Below are positions 1 through 7,783 of a stretch of 20,695 nt of DNA, piece after piece (within the stretch, counting starts at the first letter, position 1; every line of letters starts with the position of its first letter). The notes beneath the pieces are model-generated. The model saw only the letters and a list, made by a program, of their open reading frames with translations, searched no databases and was not told where the DNA came from. The stretch spans positions 1 to 20,695 of the forward strand of contig CAZEJK010000084.1 of assembly GCA_964512045.1 (NCBI GenBank). Direction: 5' to 3'. A program made the translations under genes and the position numbers. Source of the DNA: CAZEJK01 sp964512045 (GTDB taxonomy: Bacteria; Acidobacteriota; Thermoanaerobaculia; Thermoanaerobaculales; Sulfomarinibacteraceae).

Positions 1-1849
1 GGCCGAGCAGGTAGCTGTCGCAGCCGTTCAGCTCGATGAACAATGCGCTGGAGCGTCGCTCGGCGCAGCCCATGCCAGCGCCGGCGAGCGAGTACGTATC
101 GCTTCCGTCTGCGTCCACGAGCACTCCGACCGCTCCGTCCCACGCATAGCCCAGCGACGCGCCGGCCTCGCGTTCCAGCCAGTGGGTATCGTTGCCAGCG
201 GCGTCGAGGAGCAGGCCGACGGCAAAGTGAGACGCAGCACCCTGGCTGAAGTACACCGACTCGTACAGATCATCGCCTCCGCCGTCGAGGAGCATGCCGG
301 TACCGAGCCAGTAGCCGGATCCTTGAGCGAAGTTGCCAGCGGAGTAGCGGTCGTTGCCCTCGGAGTCCACCAGGAGCCCCACGCCACCGGCCCACAGATG
401 GCCGTCGCTGAGGTCGCCGCGTCGGCCGACAGCAGCGCCCTGGGCGTTGTTGGCGGCGACCTCGCCGTGAGAGTGGGGATCAGCGCGACCGCCGGAAGGT
501 GCTCGGACCGCGATGTAGGTGTCGTCACCACCGAGATCCACGAGCACACCGCCGCCATCGGGTCCGGCGAACCCTTGTCCCTCGCCGTGCACGTGGTAAC
601 GGTCGTCGCCATCTTCGTCGAGCAGGACGCCCGTGCCGAGTACAGCAGCTCCCTGCGCTGTGCCGTCGGCAGCGAAGCTGTCGTTGCCGGCCAGGTCCCA
701 GAGCAGTCCGGCGCCGAGGACGCCGGCGCCCTGTGCTCGGCGCATGGCCTCATAGGTGTCGTTGCCCATCGCGTCGACCAGCAGCCCGACGCCGCCGAGC
801 CCTGCTCCCTGGGCTACCGGCTCGCCGGTCTGCTGGTAGCGGTCGTCGCCGGCGAGGTCGATCGCCACAGCAACCGGGTTCGTCGGGGCGACGGCGCCAC
901 CGGCGCTGCCTTCCCACAGGTCATCCCCGCCCAGATCGATGACGAGCAGGCAGTCGCTGCGGCACCGATGACGGTCGGAGCCTGTTCCGGTGATCACCAC
1001 GCGGCCGACCGGCGTGGACACCTCCCACGCCACCTCTGCGACGTCCGCTGAGGTTGCCGCAGCGTGAAGCTCCGGGAGCGTGGCTGCGACGGTCTCCGCG
1101 AGCCGTAGCAGCGCAGCGTCTCGTGCAACCGGATCACCGATTCGGGCCGCTTCGTCCAGCGCCGGCCACCAGGTCGTGCCGCCGGCGAGCTGCTTGGCGA
1201 CCGCGCCGGAGGCGACGGCGGTGGCGAGGGTCGCCGCATCGAGCCGGGCCCACGACGCGTCAACCTCGCGGGTCGCGACGACCAGCGCGTTCAGCAGTCG
1301 TGCCAGTGGCCCCCGGAGGCTCTCCGGAACGCTGAGCTCCTCGGCTCCGGGAGGGAGCAGCGTGTGGTTGTTGGGTACATCGGTGCGAGCTGGACGCGTG
1401 GTCACAGGAGGCGAGCGGAGGCGAAGCAGGGCGCTGGTCACGGCCCCGGGGTGGTCGACTGCCTCGATCCCGATCGGAAGACCGCGGAAACCGGGCCGCC
1501 GTGGCTGCAAAGCGAGGGCCGTGATCACGCTGCGCACCCGTGTCTGGTGGCTCTGAGCCCTGGCCGCGCTGCCGGCTACGGTCAGGGCGTTGCCCGCGAG
1601 CTGGACTGCGATCGTCGGATCGTTGAGCGTTGCCGCGAGGTGGGGTGGGGTGAACGGTACGGTCCGAGGATCGATCCATCCGAGCCAGTCGGTGCCGGTT
1701 TCCACTCCGAGCTGCGAAGGGAGCAGACCGATCTGCGCCAGAGTGGTCTGCAGCGGTCGCTGGGACGGAGGTTGGGCCCGCGCGGTCGTCCAGCCCTGGA
1801 GCAGGATGACACAGGAAACCAGCAGGGCTGCCGTGCATCGGTGGCTCAT
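1..1849 (-). CDS. Secreted G-(D/N)-D-x-Y repeat protein (partial, C-terminus outside window)
   Basis: An open frame of 616 codons runs from an ATG at 1849 to the left edge without a stop, so the protein is C-terminally incomplete here. Residues 1-25 form a signal peptide: a short basic start, a hydrophobic core (LLVSCVILL) and an ARA-Q cleavage site. Residues 26-300 are Ala/Leu-rich, probably helical, and unrecognised. From residue 301 on there are eleven repeats built on a hydrophobic strand ending in Asp, then G-(D/N)-D-x-Y, most of them preceded by an AQG motif. Spacing is 26-30 residues with one double-length gap. The acidic turns resemble Ca-binding turns of RTX proteins, but the period is not the 9 residues of RTX, so metal binding is inference. 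The ATG overlaps the TGA of the upstream sulfatase-like gene (ATGA), suggesting coupled translation. Function unknown; an extracellular or envelope role is likely. Confidence 0.85.
   Translation of the reverse strand, partial: MSHRCTAALLVSCVILLQGWTTARAQPPSQRPLQTTLAQIGLLPSQLGVETGTDWLGWIDPRTVPFTPPHLAATLNDPTIAVQLAGNALTVAGSAARAQSHQTRVRSVITALALQPRRPGFRGLPIGIEAVDHPGAVTSALLRLRSPPVTTRPARTDVPNNHTLLPPGAEELSVPESLRGPLARLLNALVVATREVDASWARLDAATLATAVASGAVAKQLAGGTTWWPALDEAARIGDPVARDAALLRLAETVAATLPELHAAATSADVAEVAWEVSTPVGRVVITGTGSDRHRCRSDCLLVIDLGGDDLWEGSAGGAVAPTNPVAVAIDLAGDDRYQQTGEPVAQGAGLGGVGLLVDAMGNDTYEAMRRAQGAGVLGAGLLWDLAGNDSFAADGTAQGAAVLGTGVLLDEDGDDRYHVHGEGQGFAGPDGGGVLVDLGGDDTYIAVRAPSGGRADPHSHGEVAANNAQGAAVGRRGDLSDGHLWAGGVGLLVDSEGNDRYSAGNFAQGSGYWLGTGMLLDGGGDDLYESVYFSQGAASHFAVGLLLDAAGNDTHWLEREAGASLGYAWDGAVGVLVDADGSDTYSLAGAGMGCAERRSSALFIELNGCDSYLLG
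2..949 (-). repeat. Tandem protein repeats of about 27 residues (AQG...LLVDxxG(D/N)DxY)
   Basis: Within the secreted protein, the second Asp of the G-(D/N)-D-x-Y motif falls at residues 310, 336, 364, 390, 416, 443, 500, 527, 554, 584 and 611. The steps are therefore 26, 28, 26, 26, 27, 57, 27, 27, 30 and 27. The 57-residue step is about two units, with the middle motif replaced by a His/Gly/Ala-rich stretch. The aromatic position is Trp, Tyr, Phe or His. Most units carry AQG or SQG about 18-21 residues before the Asp pair. The last unit in view has Cys instead of Asp/Asn (NGCDSY), as if the array were decaying or ending there. Regular strand-turn units of this length suggest a solenoid-like fold, which is inference. 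Confidence 0.8.
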
Positions 1850-3513
1850 GGCGTGGGTCTCACCTCGAACGCGGTCCACTCGGAGCGAGCGGGAACGGAC
1901 GGTGCGATGACGCGGAAGCGGAACGGGGAGTGACCGGCGACGTCGTTCCAGAACCCCTGGGGAAACGGTCCAAACACGATCTGCGTGCCGGTGCTCTGGA
2001 ACACACCGTCGAGCGCTGCAAGACCACCTCCCGTCGAGTACTCGATCCACACGGTGGGCGGCTGCTCGAGCTTCTCCGGCAGAGCCCACTCCAGAGTGAT
2101 CTGGCCACCTGAGCTGCTCCACTCCAGCGCGGCGTCGCCCGCTGGTTCGAGAACGTCGACCGTTGCCGGCATCGTCTCGACCGCTTCTGCGTCGGGCATC
2201 TCCACACCACCATCGGTGAGCATCGCCATTCGCTGAGAGGCCTGGTCCTGCTGCCAGCGAGCCAGCTCGCGCTCGAGCTGGGCGAGGCGCTGCGGCGTGC
2301 ATGCTCCTGGCACCAGCTCGCGGTGCTCCACCGTGACGCCGCTGGCCAGACCAGTGTGATGCTGGAGGAGGCACGTGGCGTCGCTGACGGCCTGGAGGCG
2401 TTCGTGCCGTCGATTGCTGGGCGTCAGGTTGCCCCCTGCGGAGCTGTCGAAGAACAGCAACCGCCGCTTGGAGCGGACGTCGTCGGCGTACAGGTGGAGT
2501 CGGGCGCCGTCGAGCCGTTCCGGCGTCGGTAGCTGCAGCACCCGGCAGAGCGTCGGCAGGAGATCGACCTGCTGGGTGAGGCCGTCACTGACGATACCGG
2601 CGGGGAGCCCCGGTCCTGCGAGCACCATCGGAACGTGCAGAATCTCGGGAATCAGCTTGGCGTGGATCGCAGTGGAGGCGTGGCCGACCCAGCCGTGGTC
2701 GAGAAGCTCCTCACCGTGGTCGCCCACGAGAACGATGATGGTCTCCTCCAGGAGATCGCGGGTCCTCAAGACGTCGAGGATCTGGCCGATCGACGTATCG
2801 AGCAGCTCGAGATCGTGATCGTACAGATCGAGCAGGTGCTGACGGTCGCCGGCGGCAAACTCTGCCGACCCCACTGGCACCTCGGCGCGGAGCTGGCTGA
2901 GCTCCAAGCCGCTGGACCCGGGGATGGTCACCTTCCGTGCTCGGTAGCCCGAAGCGCCGTACGGTAGGTGGGGCTCGAGAAGGTGCACCCAGACGGCGAA
3001 GGGTGCATCGCCGTCTCCCCGGTCGAGGAAGCGAGCGAGCGCCTCGCCCTCACGGCTGTGCTGCAGGCCCGGCTCGGCCGGAGGGAGACCGAGGTTGCGG
3101 AAGTAGGAGATCTCGGAGAAGAAGGTCAGGTTGCCGAGGCGATACCCAGCGTCCGCGGCCAGCCGCATGAACGTGGGGATCTGGGGGGAGGTCGTGTCAT
3201 CACGCACCACGATGCCGTGCGATGGCGGATAGAGACCCGTCATCACCGAGACCATCGAGGGCGCTGTCCATGGCGCTACGGCCCATGCGTTGCTGAGGAC
3301 TGTGCCGCGGGCTTGCAGTGCCTCGAAGTGTGGCATCGCGGGGCCGTCATTGCTCCATGGGCGGAGCCGGTCGCAGCGCAGTGAGTCCACCGACAGCAGG
3401 ACGACATTGGCTCCCACGGCCGGCGGCAACACCCGCTGGCAGCCGACAGCGACGACCATGACAGACGCTGCGAGTATCGCGACGGCGAATGCTGTGCTCA
3501 CTACTCTGGCCAC
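1846..3513 (-). CDS. Membrane-anchored sulfatase/alkaline-phosphatase-superfamily protein with Thr in the nucleophile position
   Basis: The GTG at 3513 is preferred as start because AAAGG lies 6 nt upstream and it gives a 555-residue protein. An ATG at 3594 in the same frame would add 27 residues inside the upstream gene. The N-terminus is a hydrophobic helix ending in VAVGC (Cys25), so lipoprotein anchoring or an uncleaved anchor is likely. The superfamily metal sites are visible: VDSLRCDRL (Asp43, Asp48) and GDHGEE (Asp265, His266). At the sulfatase signature C/S-x-P-S-R the sequence reads T-A-P-S-M (Thr83), so neither the formylglycine Cys/Ser nor the following Arg is present. Thr nucleophiles are known in LtaS- and EptA-type phospho-transferases of this superfamily, so phosphatase or phospho-transferase activity is as likely as sulfatase. 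The last ~110 residues look like a beta-sandwich (fibronectin-III-like) domain. The gene overlaps both neighbours. Confidence 0.85.
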   Translation of the reverse strand: MARVVSTAFAVAILAASVMVVAVGCQRVLPPAVGANVVLLSVDSLRCDRLRPWSNDGPAMPHFEALQARGTVLSNAWAVAPWTAPSMVSVMTGLYPPSHGIVVRDDTTSPQIPTFMRLAADAGYRLGNLTFFSEISYFRNLGLPPAEPGLQHSREGEALARFLDRGDGDAPFAVWVHLLEPHLPYGASGYRARKVTIPGSSGLELSQLRAEVPVGSAEFAAGDRQHLLDLYDHDLELLDTSIGQILDVLRTRDLLEETIIVLVGDHGEELLDHGWVGHASTAIHAKLIPEILHVPMVLAGPGLPAGIVSDGLTQQVDLLPTLCRVLQLPTPERLDGARLHLYADDVRSKRRLLFFDSSAGGNLTPSNRRHERLQAVSDATCLLQHHTGLASGVTVEHRELVPGACTPQRLAQLERELARWQQDQASQRMAMLTDGGVEMPDAEAVETMPATVDVLEPAGDAALEWSSSGGQITLEWALPEKLEQPPTVWIEYSTGGGLAALDGVFQSTGTQIVFGPFPQGFWNDVAGHSPFRFRVIAPSVPARSEWTAFEVRPTP

Positions 3514-4085
3514 GTTGTGCCTTTCCGCTCCTGCGACAGGGGGCTGACCCGAGACGCCGCGAACCACGCGAGTGCACCGAGCCCGGTCGCCCACCAGTTG
3601 CCCAGGATATCGCGGACATCGAAGTAGCGGCTGGGCAGGACGTACTGTACGCCTTCATCAAGCGCGCTGACCGCCAGCACGATACCGATCGCAGCTGCCA
3701 CCGGGCGCCGGTCGAAACGCACGGCATTCAGAACCCACCACGTCAATGCACCGTACTGAACGAGATGGACCTTGGCGGCCATCGTGGTGCCCGCGAGCAC
3801 TGTCGTCAGAGCGAGACCGGCACCGGCGAAGACGAGCATGAGGAGCAGGACACGCCGAGCACGTTGCTCGGCAGGACCGTTCGTCCAGGCGGCTACGACC
3901 AACGCTGCGCACACACAGCCCGCCAGCATGACCGCCAGCTCCGGCATGTGGCCGGCAGCCATCGGTTGGAGCCACTCCCAGACCTTCGGCGCGACCTCCA
4001 AGGTGGCGAAGATCGTGCCGGCCAGGGAGATCGAGGCGATCAGCCATGGCCGAGACCGGATGATCGGCGGCTGGGACGTGTTCAT
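3501..4085 (-). CDS. VanZ-like integral membrane protein
   Basis: The protein has 194 residues and about five hydrophobic segments. Its C-terminal half carries the VanZ-like pattern: KVHLVQYGALTWW near residue 105, then DEGVQY followed by LPSRYFDVRDILGN and a Gly/Ala-rich last helix. VanZ gave low-level teicoplanin resistance in the vanA cluster, but most family members have no known function and nothing here points to glycopeptide resistance. It is the first gene of a three-gene minus-strand operon. Its TAG stop lies 10-12 nt inside the start of the sulfatase-like gene. The context suggests a role in envelope glycan or lipid biology, which is inference. The ATG at 4085 has an AGGA element about 12 nt upstream. 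Confidence 0.82.
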   Translation of the reverse strand: MNTSQPPIIRSRPWLIASISLAGTIFATLEVAPKVWEWLQPMAAGHMPELAVMLAGCVCAALVVAAWTNGPAEQRARRVLLLMLVFAGAGLALTTVLAGTTMAAKVHLVQYGALTWWVLNAVRFDRRPVAAAIGIVLAVSALDEGVQYVLPSRYFDVRDILGNWWATGLGALAWFAASRVSPLSQERKGTTWPE

Positions 4086-4114
4086 ACCCGGAGAATCCTC
4101 ATCACCATCGGTGC

Positions 4115-4134
4115 ATTATCCACGGTACGCGTGG
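4115..4134. promoter_or_regulatory. Putative control site between VanZ operon and sthA
   Basis: The 110-bp divergent spacer holds GATAAT on the minus strand (4120-4115), a 5/6 match to a -10 box for the VanZ operon, 30 nt before its ATG. No convincing -35 box lies at the right distance. Directly next to it is a perfect 5-bp inverted repeat, CCACG-N5-CGTGG (4120-4134), a possible activator or repressor site. I could not find a convincing promoter for sthA in the same spacer. Confidence 0.3.
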
Positions 4135-4195
4135 TATCGCGGTTTTGTTACGGTGATACGCTGCAAGCCGATGTGATCGGACATCTGGAGGGCTC

Positions 4196-5668
4196 ATGGC
4201 GGTGGAGTACGACGTGGTGGTGATCGGGTGTGGCCCGGCGGGCGAGCGGGCGGCGATCCATGCGGCGCGTGCGGGGAAGAAGGTCGCGGTGATCGAGAAG
4301 GAGAACGTGGTGGGCGGTACCCGGATCAACTGGGGCACGATCCCGTCGAAGACGCTGCGCGAAAGCGCGCTGTTCGTCTACTCCTTGACGCGTCTCAAGC
4401 TGCACGGCATCAAGACCGAGATCGCGGACGAGATCACCGTCCAGGACTTCATGTGGCGCGAGCAGCAGGTGGTCCAGCGGGAGCTGGAGTTCGTCAACAA
4501 GGCCCTGGGTCGGTACAAGGTCGACGTGTTCAAGGGGCGCGGCAGGTTTGTCGACCCCCACCGCGTCGCAGTGGTCGGGCGTCACGGCCAGACGCGCATG
4601 GTGCTCTCCGGACAGGTGATCATCATTGCCACGGGAACCTCGCCGAGCCGTCCGCCCGAGGTTCCCTTCGACGCAGAGACCGTGTTCGACTCGGTGACGA
4701 TCCTCAAGCTGCCGCGGATGCCGCGGTCGATGCTGGTGCTTGGCGCGGGTGTGATCGGGACCGAGTACGCGGCGATCTTCGCGGCCCTCGGGATCGATGT
4801 GACGCTGCTCGATACACGTGATCGTCTGTTGCCGTACCTGGACCGCGAGATCGCGGAGCGCCTCGAGCGGGAGCTGACCGAGCTCGGGATCGCGATCATC
4901 CACGCCGACCGGCACGAGACCATAGAGCGACTCGGCGACGGCCGGCCACGGGTGCGGTGCACCACGGTGAACGGCAACACTCTCGAAGCGGACGTTGCGC
5001 TGTACTGTGTCGGTCGTGACGGCAATAGCTTCGACCTCGGGCTGGATGAGATCGGGATCGAGCCGAACAGCCGCGGCCTACTCGCTGTGAACGAGTTCTA
5101 CCAGACCAGCCATCCGCACATCTACGCGGTCGGCGATATCATCGGCTACCCGGCCCTGGCGTCTACCTCCATGGAGCAGGGGCGGCAGGCCATCCGCCAT
5201 GCATTCGACCTCCGCGGTCCGATCGGTGGGACGGAGGTGCTGCCGTTCGCCATCTACGCGATCCCCGAGGTGAGCTACATCGGCGAGACCGAGGAGACGC
5301 TCCGTGAGTCTGGAGTAGCGTACGTGGTGGGCAGGGCGCAGTACGGCCTCAATCCGCGCGGTCAGATCATCGGCGACCGCGGCGGCATGATGAAGCTGCT
5401 GTTCGAGGTCGGATCCATGCGGCTCGTGGGCGCCCACATCGTCGGCGGGCAGGCGAGCGAGCTGATCCACACCGGGGTCGCGTTCCTGCGCTCCGGCGCC
5501 ACCGCCACCGACATCGCGGAGACCCTGTACAACTACCCCACGCTCTCCGACATGTACCGGCACGCAGCGATGGAAGCGCTGTGGGAGAAGATCCAGTGGG
5601 ACCGGTTCCGGGGCAACGCCACGGCCTCTCCAGTGGAGTCGAACGCGGGCGGGCAGGAGCCCGACTGA
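4196..5668 (+). CDS. sthA: Soluble (Si-specific) pyridine nucleotide transhydrogenase
   Basis: The 490-residue flavoprotein belongs to the pyridine nucleotide-disulfide oxidoreductase superfamily. It has the FAD dinucleotide-binding motif GCGPAGERAA (residues 11-20), an NAD(P)-binding motif VLGAGVIGTEYA in the middle, the FAD-binding YAVGDIIG segment and a C-terminal dimerisation domain. The sequence GTRINWGTIPSKTLRE (41-56) matches the SthA type of GTIPSK signature. Both Cys of the redox disulfide of lipoamide dehydrogenase and glutathione reductase are replaced (Arg43, Thr48), and the catalytic HPT is YPT, so thiol chemistry is excluded. SthA transfers hydride between NADPH and NAD+ in the cytosol and balances the two pools. 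The ATG is preceded by GGAGG at 5-6 nt. The gene stands alone and ends at a strong hairpin. Confidence 0.92.
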   Translation: MAVEYDVVVIGCGPAGERAAIHAARAGKKVAVIEKENVVGGTRINWGTIPSKTLRESALFVYSLTRLKLHGIKTEIADEITVQDFMWREQQVVQRELEFVNKALGRYKVDVFKGRGRFVDPHRVAVVGRHGQTRMVLSGQVIIIATGTSPSRPPEVPFDAETVFDSVTILKLPRMPRSMLVLGAGVIGTEYAAIFAALGIDVTLLDTRDRLLPYLDREIAERLERELTELGIAIIHADRHETIERLGDGRPRVRCTTVNGNTLEADVALYCVGRDGNSFDLGLDEIGIEPNSRGLLAVNEFYQTSHPHIYAVGDIIGYPALASTSMEQGRQAIRHAFDLRGPIGGTEVLPFAIYAIPEVSYIGETEETLRESGVAYVVGRAQYGLNPRGQIIGDRGGMMKLLFEVGSMRLVGAHIVGGQASELIHTGVAFLRSGATATDIAETLYNYPTLSDMYRHAAMEALWEKIQWDRFRGNATASPVESNAGGQEPD

Positions 5669-5681
5669 CAGCACGAAGAAA

Positions 5682-5709
5682 CAGCCCCTTCCCGAGCGGG
5701 AAGGGGCTG
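5682..5709. terminator. Bidirectional hairpin terminator between convergent genes
   Basis: A perfect 12-bp stem (CAGCCCCTTCCC / GGGAAGGGGCTG) with a GAGC loop lies 14 nt after the transhydrogenase stop and 26 nt after the protease stop. On the minus strand the stem is followed by TTTCTTC, which makes a fair intrinsic terminator for the protease gene. On the plus strand there is no T-tract after the stem. Confidence 0.85.
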
Positions 5710-5734
5710 AGGTGAGAGCGCAGCGGAGGTCTGG

Positions 5735-7660
5735 CTACCGGATCTCGAACGAGAGCAGCTCGACAGGCACGGTGGTTCCCACTGCAGCGTTGGCATCGAC
5801 GAGGCCATAGCCCGTGTTGAAATCGAACCCTGCTACATCCATGTCGATGGCGGTGCTTTCGAGGTCCGAGTAGATGGTGCTCGGCGTCAGCGCCCGGCTC
5901 TCACCAGGAGCGCGCGCCGTGTCCTCGCGATCGATCATCAGTGCGGCGATTCCCGCCACGTGCGGCGCGGACGCCGAGGTGCCGAAGAAGTTGGGGAAGG
6001 TGTCCGGATCCGAGAAGCCTGGATCCGGCAGGTCGCTACCGAAGAACGTGTTATTGCCTCCATCTGGACCGACAATCTCGGGCTTCTCCCGGACGTCTGG
6101 CGATGGGAGCGCCGAGCCGGTGATGTCGAACAGAATCGGCACGCCACCTGGTGAGGAGAACGACTCCAGCAACGGTGGTGTCTGACCGAACTCAGGGGTC
6201 TGGAAGAAGGCGGCCGCTCCCACGGCCTCGGCGCCTGCGGCGTTGGCGTGGCCGTACAGGGTCGGGCTGTTGGTTGTGTGCTCATCATAGGAGAAGGATC
6301 CGCCGCCGTCGAAGACGACGACCTTGAGGTCGAGGTCGGTGGGGCCGCTGATGTGCTCGATGGCGATACCGGCCTGGCTCGTGCCCCCACCGTTGGTGAT
6401 GCCGAGGATGTCCACAGCATCACCGCCGGTGTTGGAGTCAGGGGATGCAAAGAGAAAAGTTGAGCAGGCTGTGTCGGCGTAGAAGTTGACCTGAAGCTCA
6501 CTTGAAGCGCCACTGCACGACGCCCCGCATACGGACTCGAACGGCTGGTCCCACTGCAGCACGAACCGCGTGGTGGCCCCCCCTCCGGAAATCGTTACCG
6601 TCTGGCAGGTGTCACCAGCTCCGAAGTCGTGGAGTGTTCCTCCGTTCTCGCCGGCGACACCGGAGCTAGAGTACGTGTCTTCCCAGGAGTCCGTTCCGTT
6701 GTTGCCAGCCGACGAAAAGTACGCCTTGCCGTTGGCGAAGGCGGAGTCGACGGCCTGGGCGACAACCCCGTCCATGAACATCGGCTCGGCCAAGAAGATG
6801 ATGTCGTCCACGATGACGTCGGAGCCGGCGGCGTCGAGGTCCGAGATCGCGCTGGCGAAGTCTGCCTCGCTTGCCCCGGCGGTGTGGAAGAGCAGATCGG
6901 CTCCTGGCGCCACATCGTGGACGATCTGAAGCATGGCCCGGCCCTCGTCGATGTCAGTGGTGTCACCATCGTCGAGTACCGTCACCCCACCGGCTGGCAG
7001 ATCGCCGCTGGCGATGTCGTCCGCGGCGCTGCCAGAAGCAGTTGTGCTCGTGTCGTAGCTGTCGGAGATGACCCCGACTGCAGCACCGGTCCCATCGACG
7101 CCGTAGTTGGTCCGAGCCTCGTCCGACTTTTGCGCCTCGTCCCCCTGCGTGGTGGTGTCACCAACCCGCGACACCGATGGGAACGAAGGGTTCACAATCG
7201 CAACCTCTTCCAGCGCGGCGAGATCCGGGAGGTTTGTGATCGGGATCCAGCCGGCGATCTGTGGGGTGGCTGTGGCTGTAATCTCCATGCCCGCACCGCG
7301 CAGCGCCGGGAGTGCCGTTGCGACATCGCCGCTTGCGACTGCGGTGACCGCGACCCGCCCGGATTGCACCTGGAGGATGCTCGGGTCTTCGGAGAAGGCA
7401 ACCCCCGTGCGCTCCACCGGTTCGACGCCGTAGTAGAGGCGGGACAGACGCAGGCTGAGCTTGCCCATCGGTCCGTCGCGGCCTTCGCCATCCTGGCCGT
7501 GGACGGCCTCGAGCGCCATCTGCGCAGGAGCCTTCGGCGCGGCCTCCTCTGCCGTGGACGGCTCCGCCGATGTCGCGGGCTGCTGAGCGATCACAGGAAA
7601 CGTCACTGCTGTTGCAAGCAGCAGCACGGCGGCACAGTGGATCCAACGTATGGTGCGCAT
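5735..7660 (-). CDS. Secreted subtilase-like serine protease with Asp/Glu/Ser active site
   Basis: The start at 7660 is chosen over an ATG 12 codons upstream because AGGAGG lies 5 nt before it and a signal peptide begins there (MRTIRW, then AAVLLLATAVTF, cleavage near VIAQQ, residue 26). Mature residues to ~190 look like a propeptide region. The subtilase core then shows VGVISDSYD (Asp200), DEGRAMLQIVHDVAPGA (Glu239), SSAGNNG (oxyanion Asn320/321), FFGTSASAPHVAG (Ser562) and GYGLVDANAA. The position usually held by the S8 catalytic His is Glu239, giving an Asp/Glu/Ser set that recalls sedolisins. Residues ~340-450 form an inserted beta-rich domain with four Cys, resembling a P-domain-like sandwich. 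The protein ends in VPVELLSFEIR. Length 641 residues. Likely exported; substrate unknown. Confidence 0.88.
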   Translation of the reverse strand: MRTIRWIHCAAVLLLATAVTFPVIAQQPATSAEPSTAEEAAPKAPAQMALEAVHGQDGEGRDGPMGKLSLRLSRLYYGVEPVERTGVAFSEDPSILQVQSGRVAVTAVASGDVATALPALRGAGMEITATATPQIAGWIPITNLPDLAALEEVAIVNPSFPSVSRVGDTTTQGDEAQKSDEARTNYGVDGTGAAVGVISDSYDTSTTASGSAADDIASGDLPAGGVTVLDDGDTTDIDEGRAMLQIVHDVAPGADLLFHTAGASEADFASAISDLDAAGSDVIVDDIIFLAEPMFMDGVVAQAVDSAFANGKAYFSSAGNNGTDSWEDTYSSSGVAGENGGTLHDFGAGDTCQTVTISGGGATTRFVLQWDQPFESVCGASCSGASSELQVNFYADTACSTFLFASPDSNTGGDAVDILGITNGGGTSQAGIAIEHISGPTDLDLKVVVFDGGGSFSYDEHTTNSPTLYGHANAAGAEAVGAAAFFQTPEFGQTPPLLESFSSPGGVPILFDITGSALPSPDVREKPEIVGPDGGNNTFFGSDLPDPGFSDPDTFPNFFGTSASAPHVAGIAALMIDREDTARAPGESRALTPSTIYSDLESTAIDMDVAGFDFNTGYGLVDANAAVGTTVPVELLSFEIR

Positions 7661-7708
7661 CAGGTCCTCCTGGATGGTCTGAAGTCTCGTAGGCACGTGC
7701 TGCAGCCG

Positions 7709-7737
7709 AGTATAGTCCGATCTGCACGGCGGCTCAA
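7709..7737 (-). promoter_or_regulatory. Sigma70-type promoter of the protease gene
   Basis: On the minus strand TTGAGC (7737-7732, 4/6) and TATACT (7714-7709, 5/6) are separated by exactly 17 bp. Transcription should start near 7702, leaving a leader of about 40 nt before the ATG at 7660. Spacing and match make this one of the best promoter candidates in the window. Confidence 0.65.
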
Positions 7738-7783
7738 ATGAGTGACCGGAAGGGGTTGATCGTGGTGCTACGATTGCCGCGGC

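Noticed and set aside
2..949. RTX nonapeptide toxin repeats in the secreted protein
   Set aside because: GNDxY turns look RTX-like but recur every 26-30 residues instead of 9, and GGxGxD is not repeated within a unit.
182..1051. Plus-strand open frame of 289 codons across the left end
   Set aside because: It is antisense to the G-(D/N)-D-x-Y repeat protein. The minus-strand frame has a signal peptide and regular repeats, so the plus-strand frame is a shadow caused by high GC.
3501..4085. Glycopeptide resistance function for the VanZ-like gene
   Set aside because: No vanHAX or other resistance gene is near, and VanZ-like proteins are widespread in bacteria without such resistance.
6629..7741. 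Plus-strand frame of 370 codons over the protease gene
   Set aside because: No recognisable motif or ribosome site, and it is antisense to a protease with clear active-site motifs and its own promoter.
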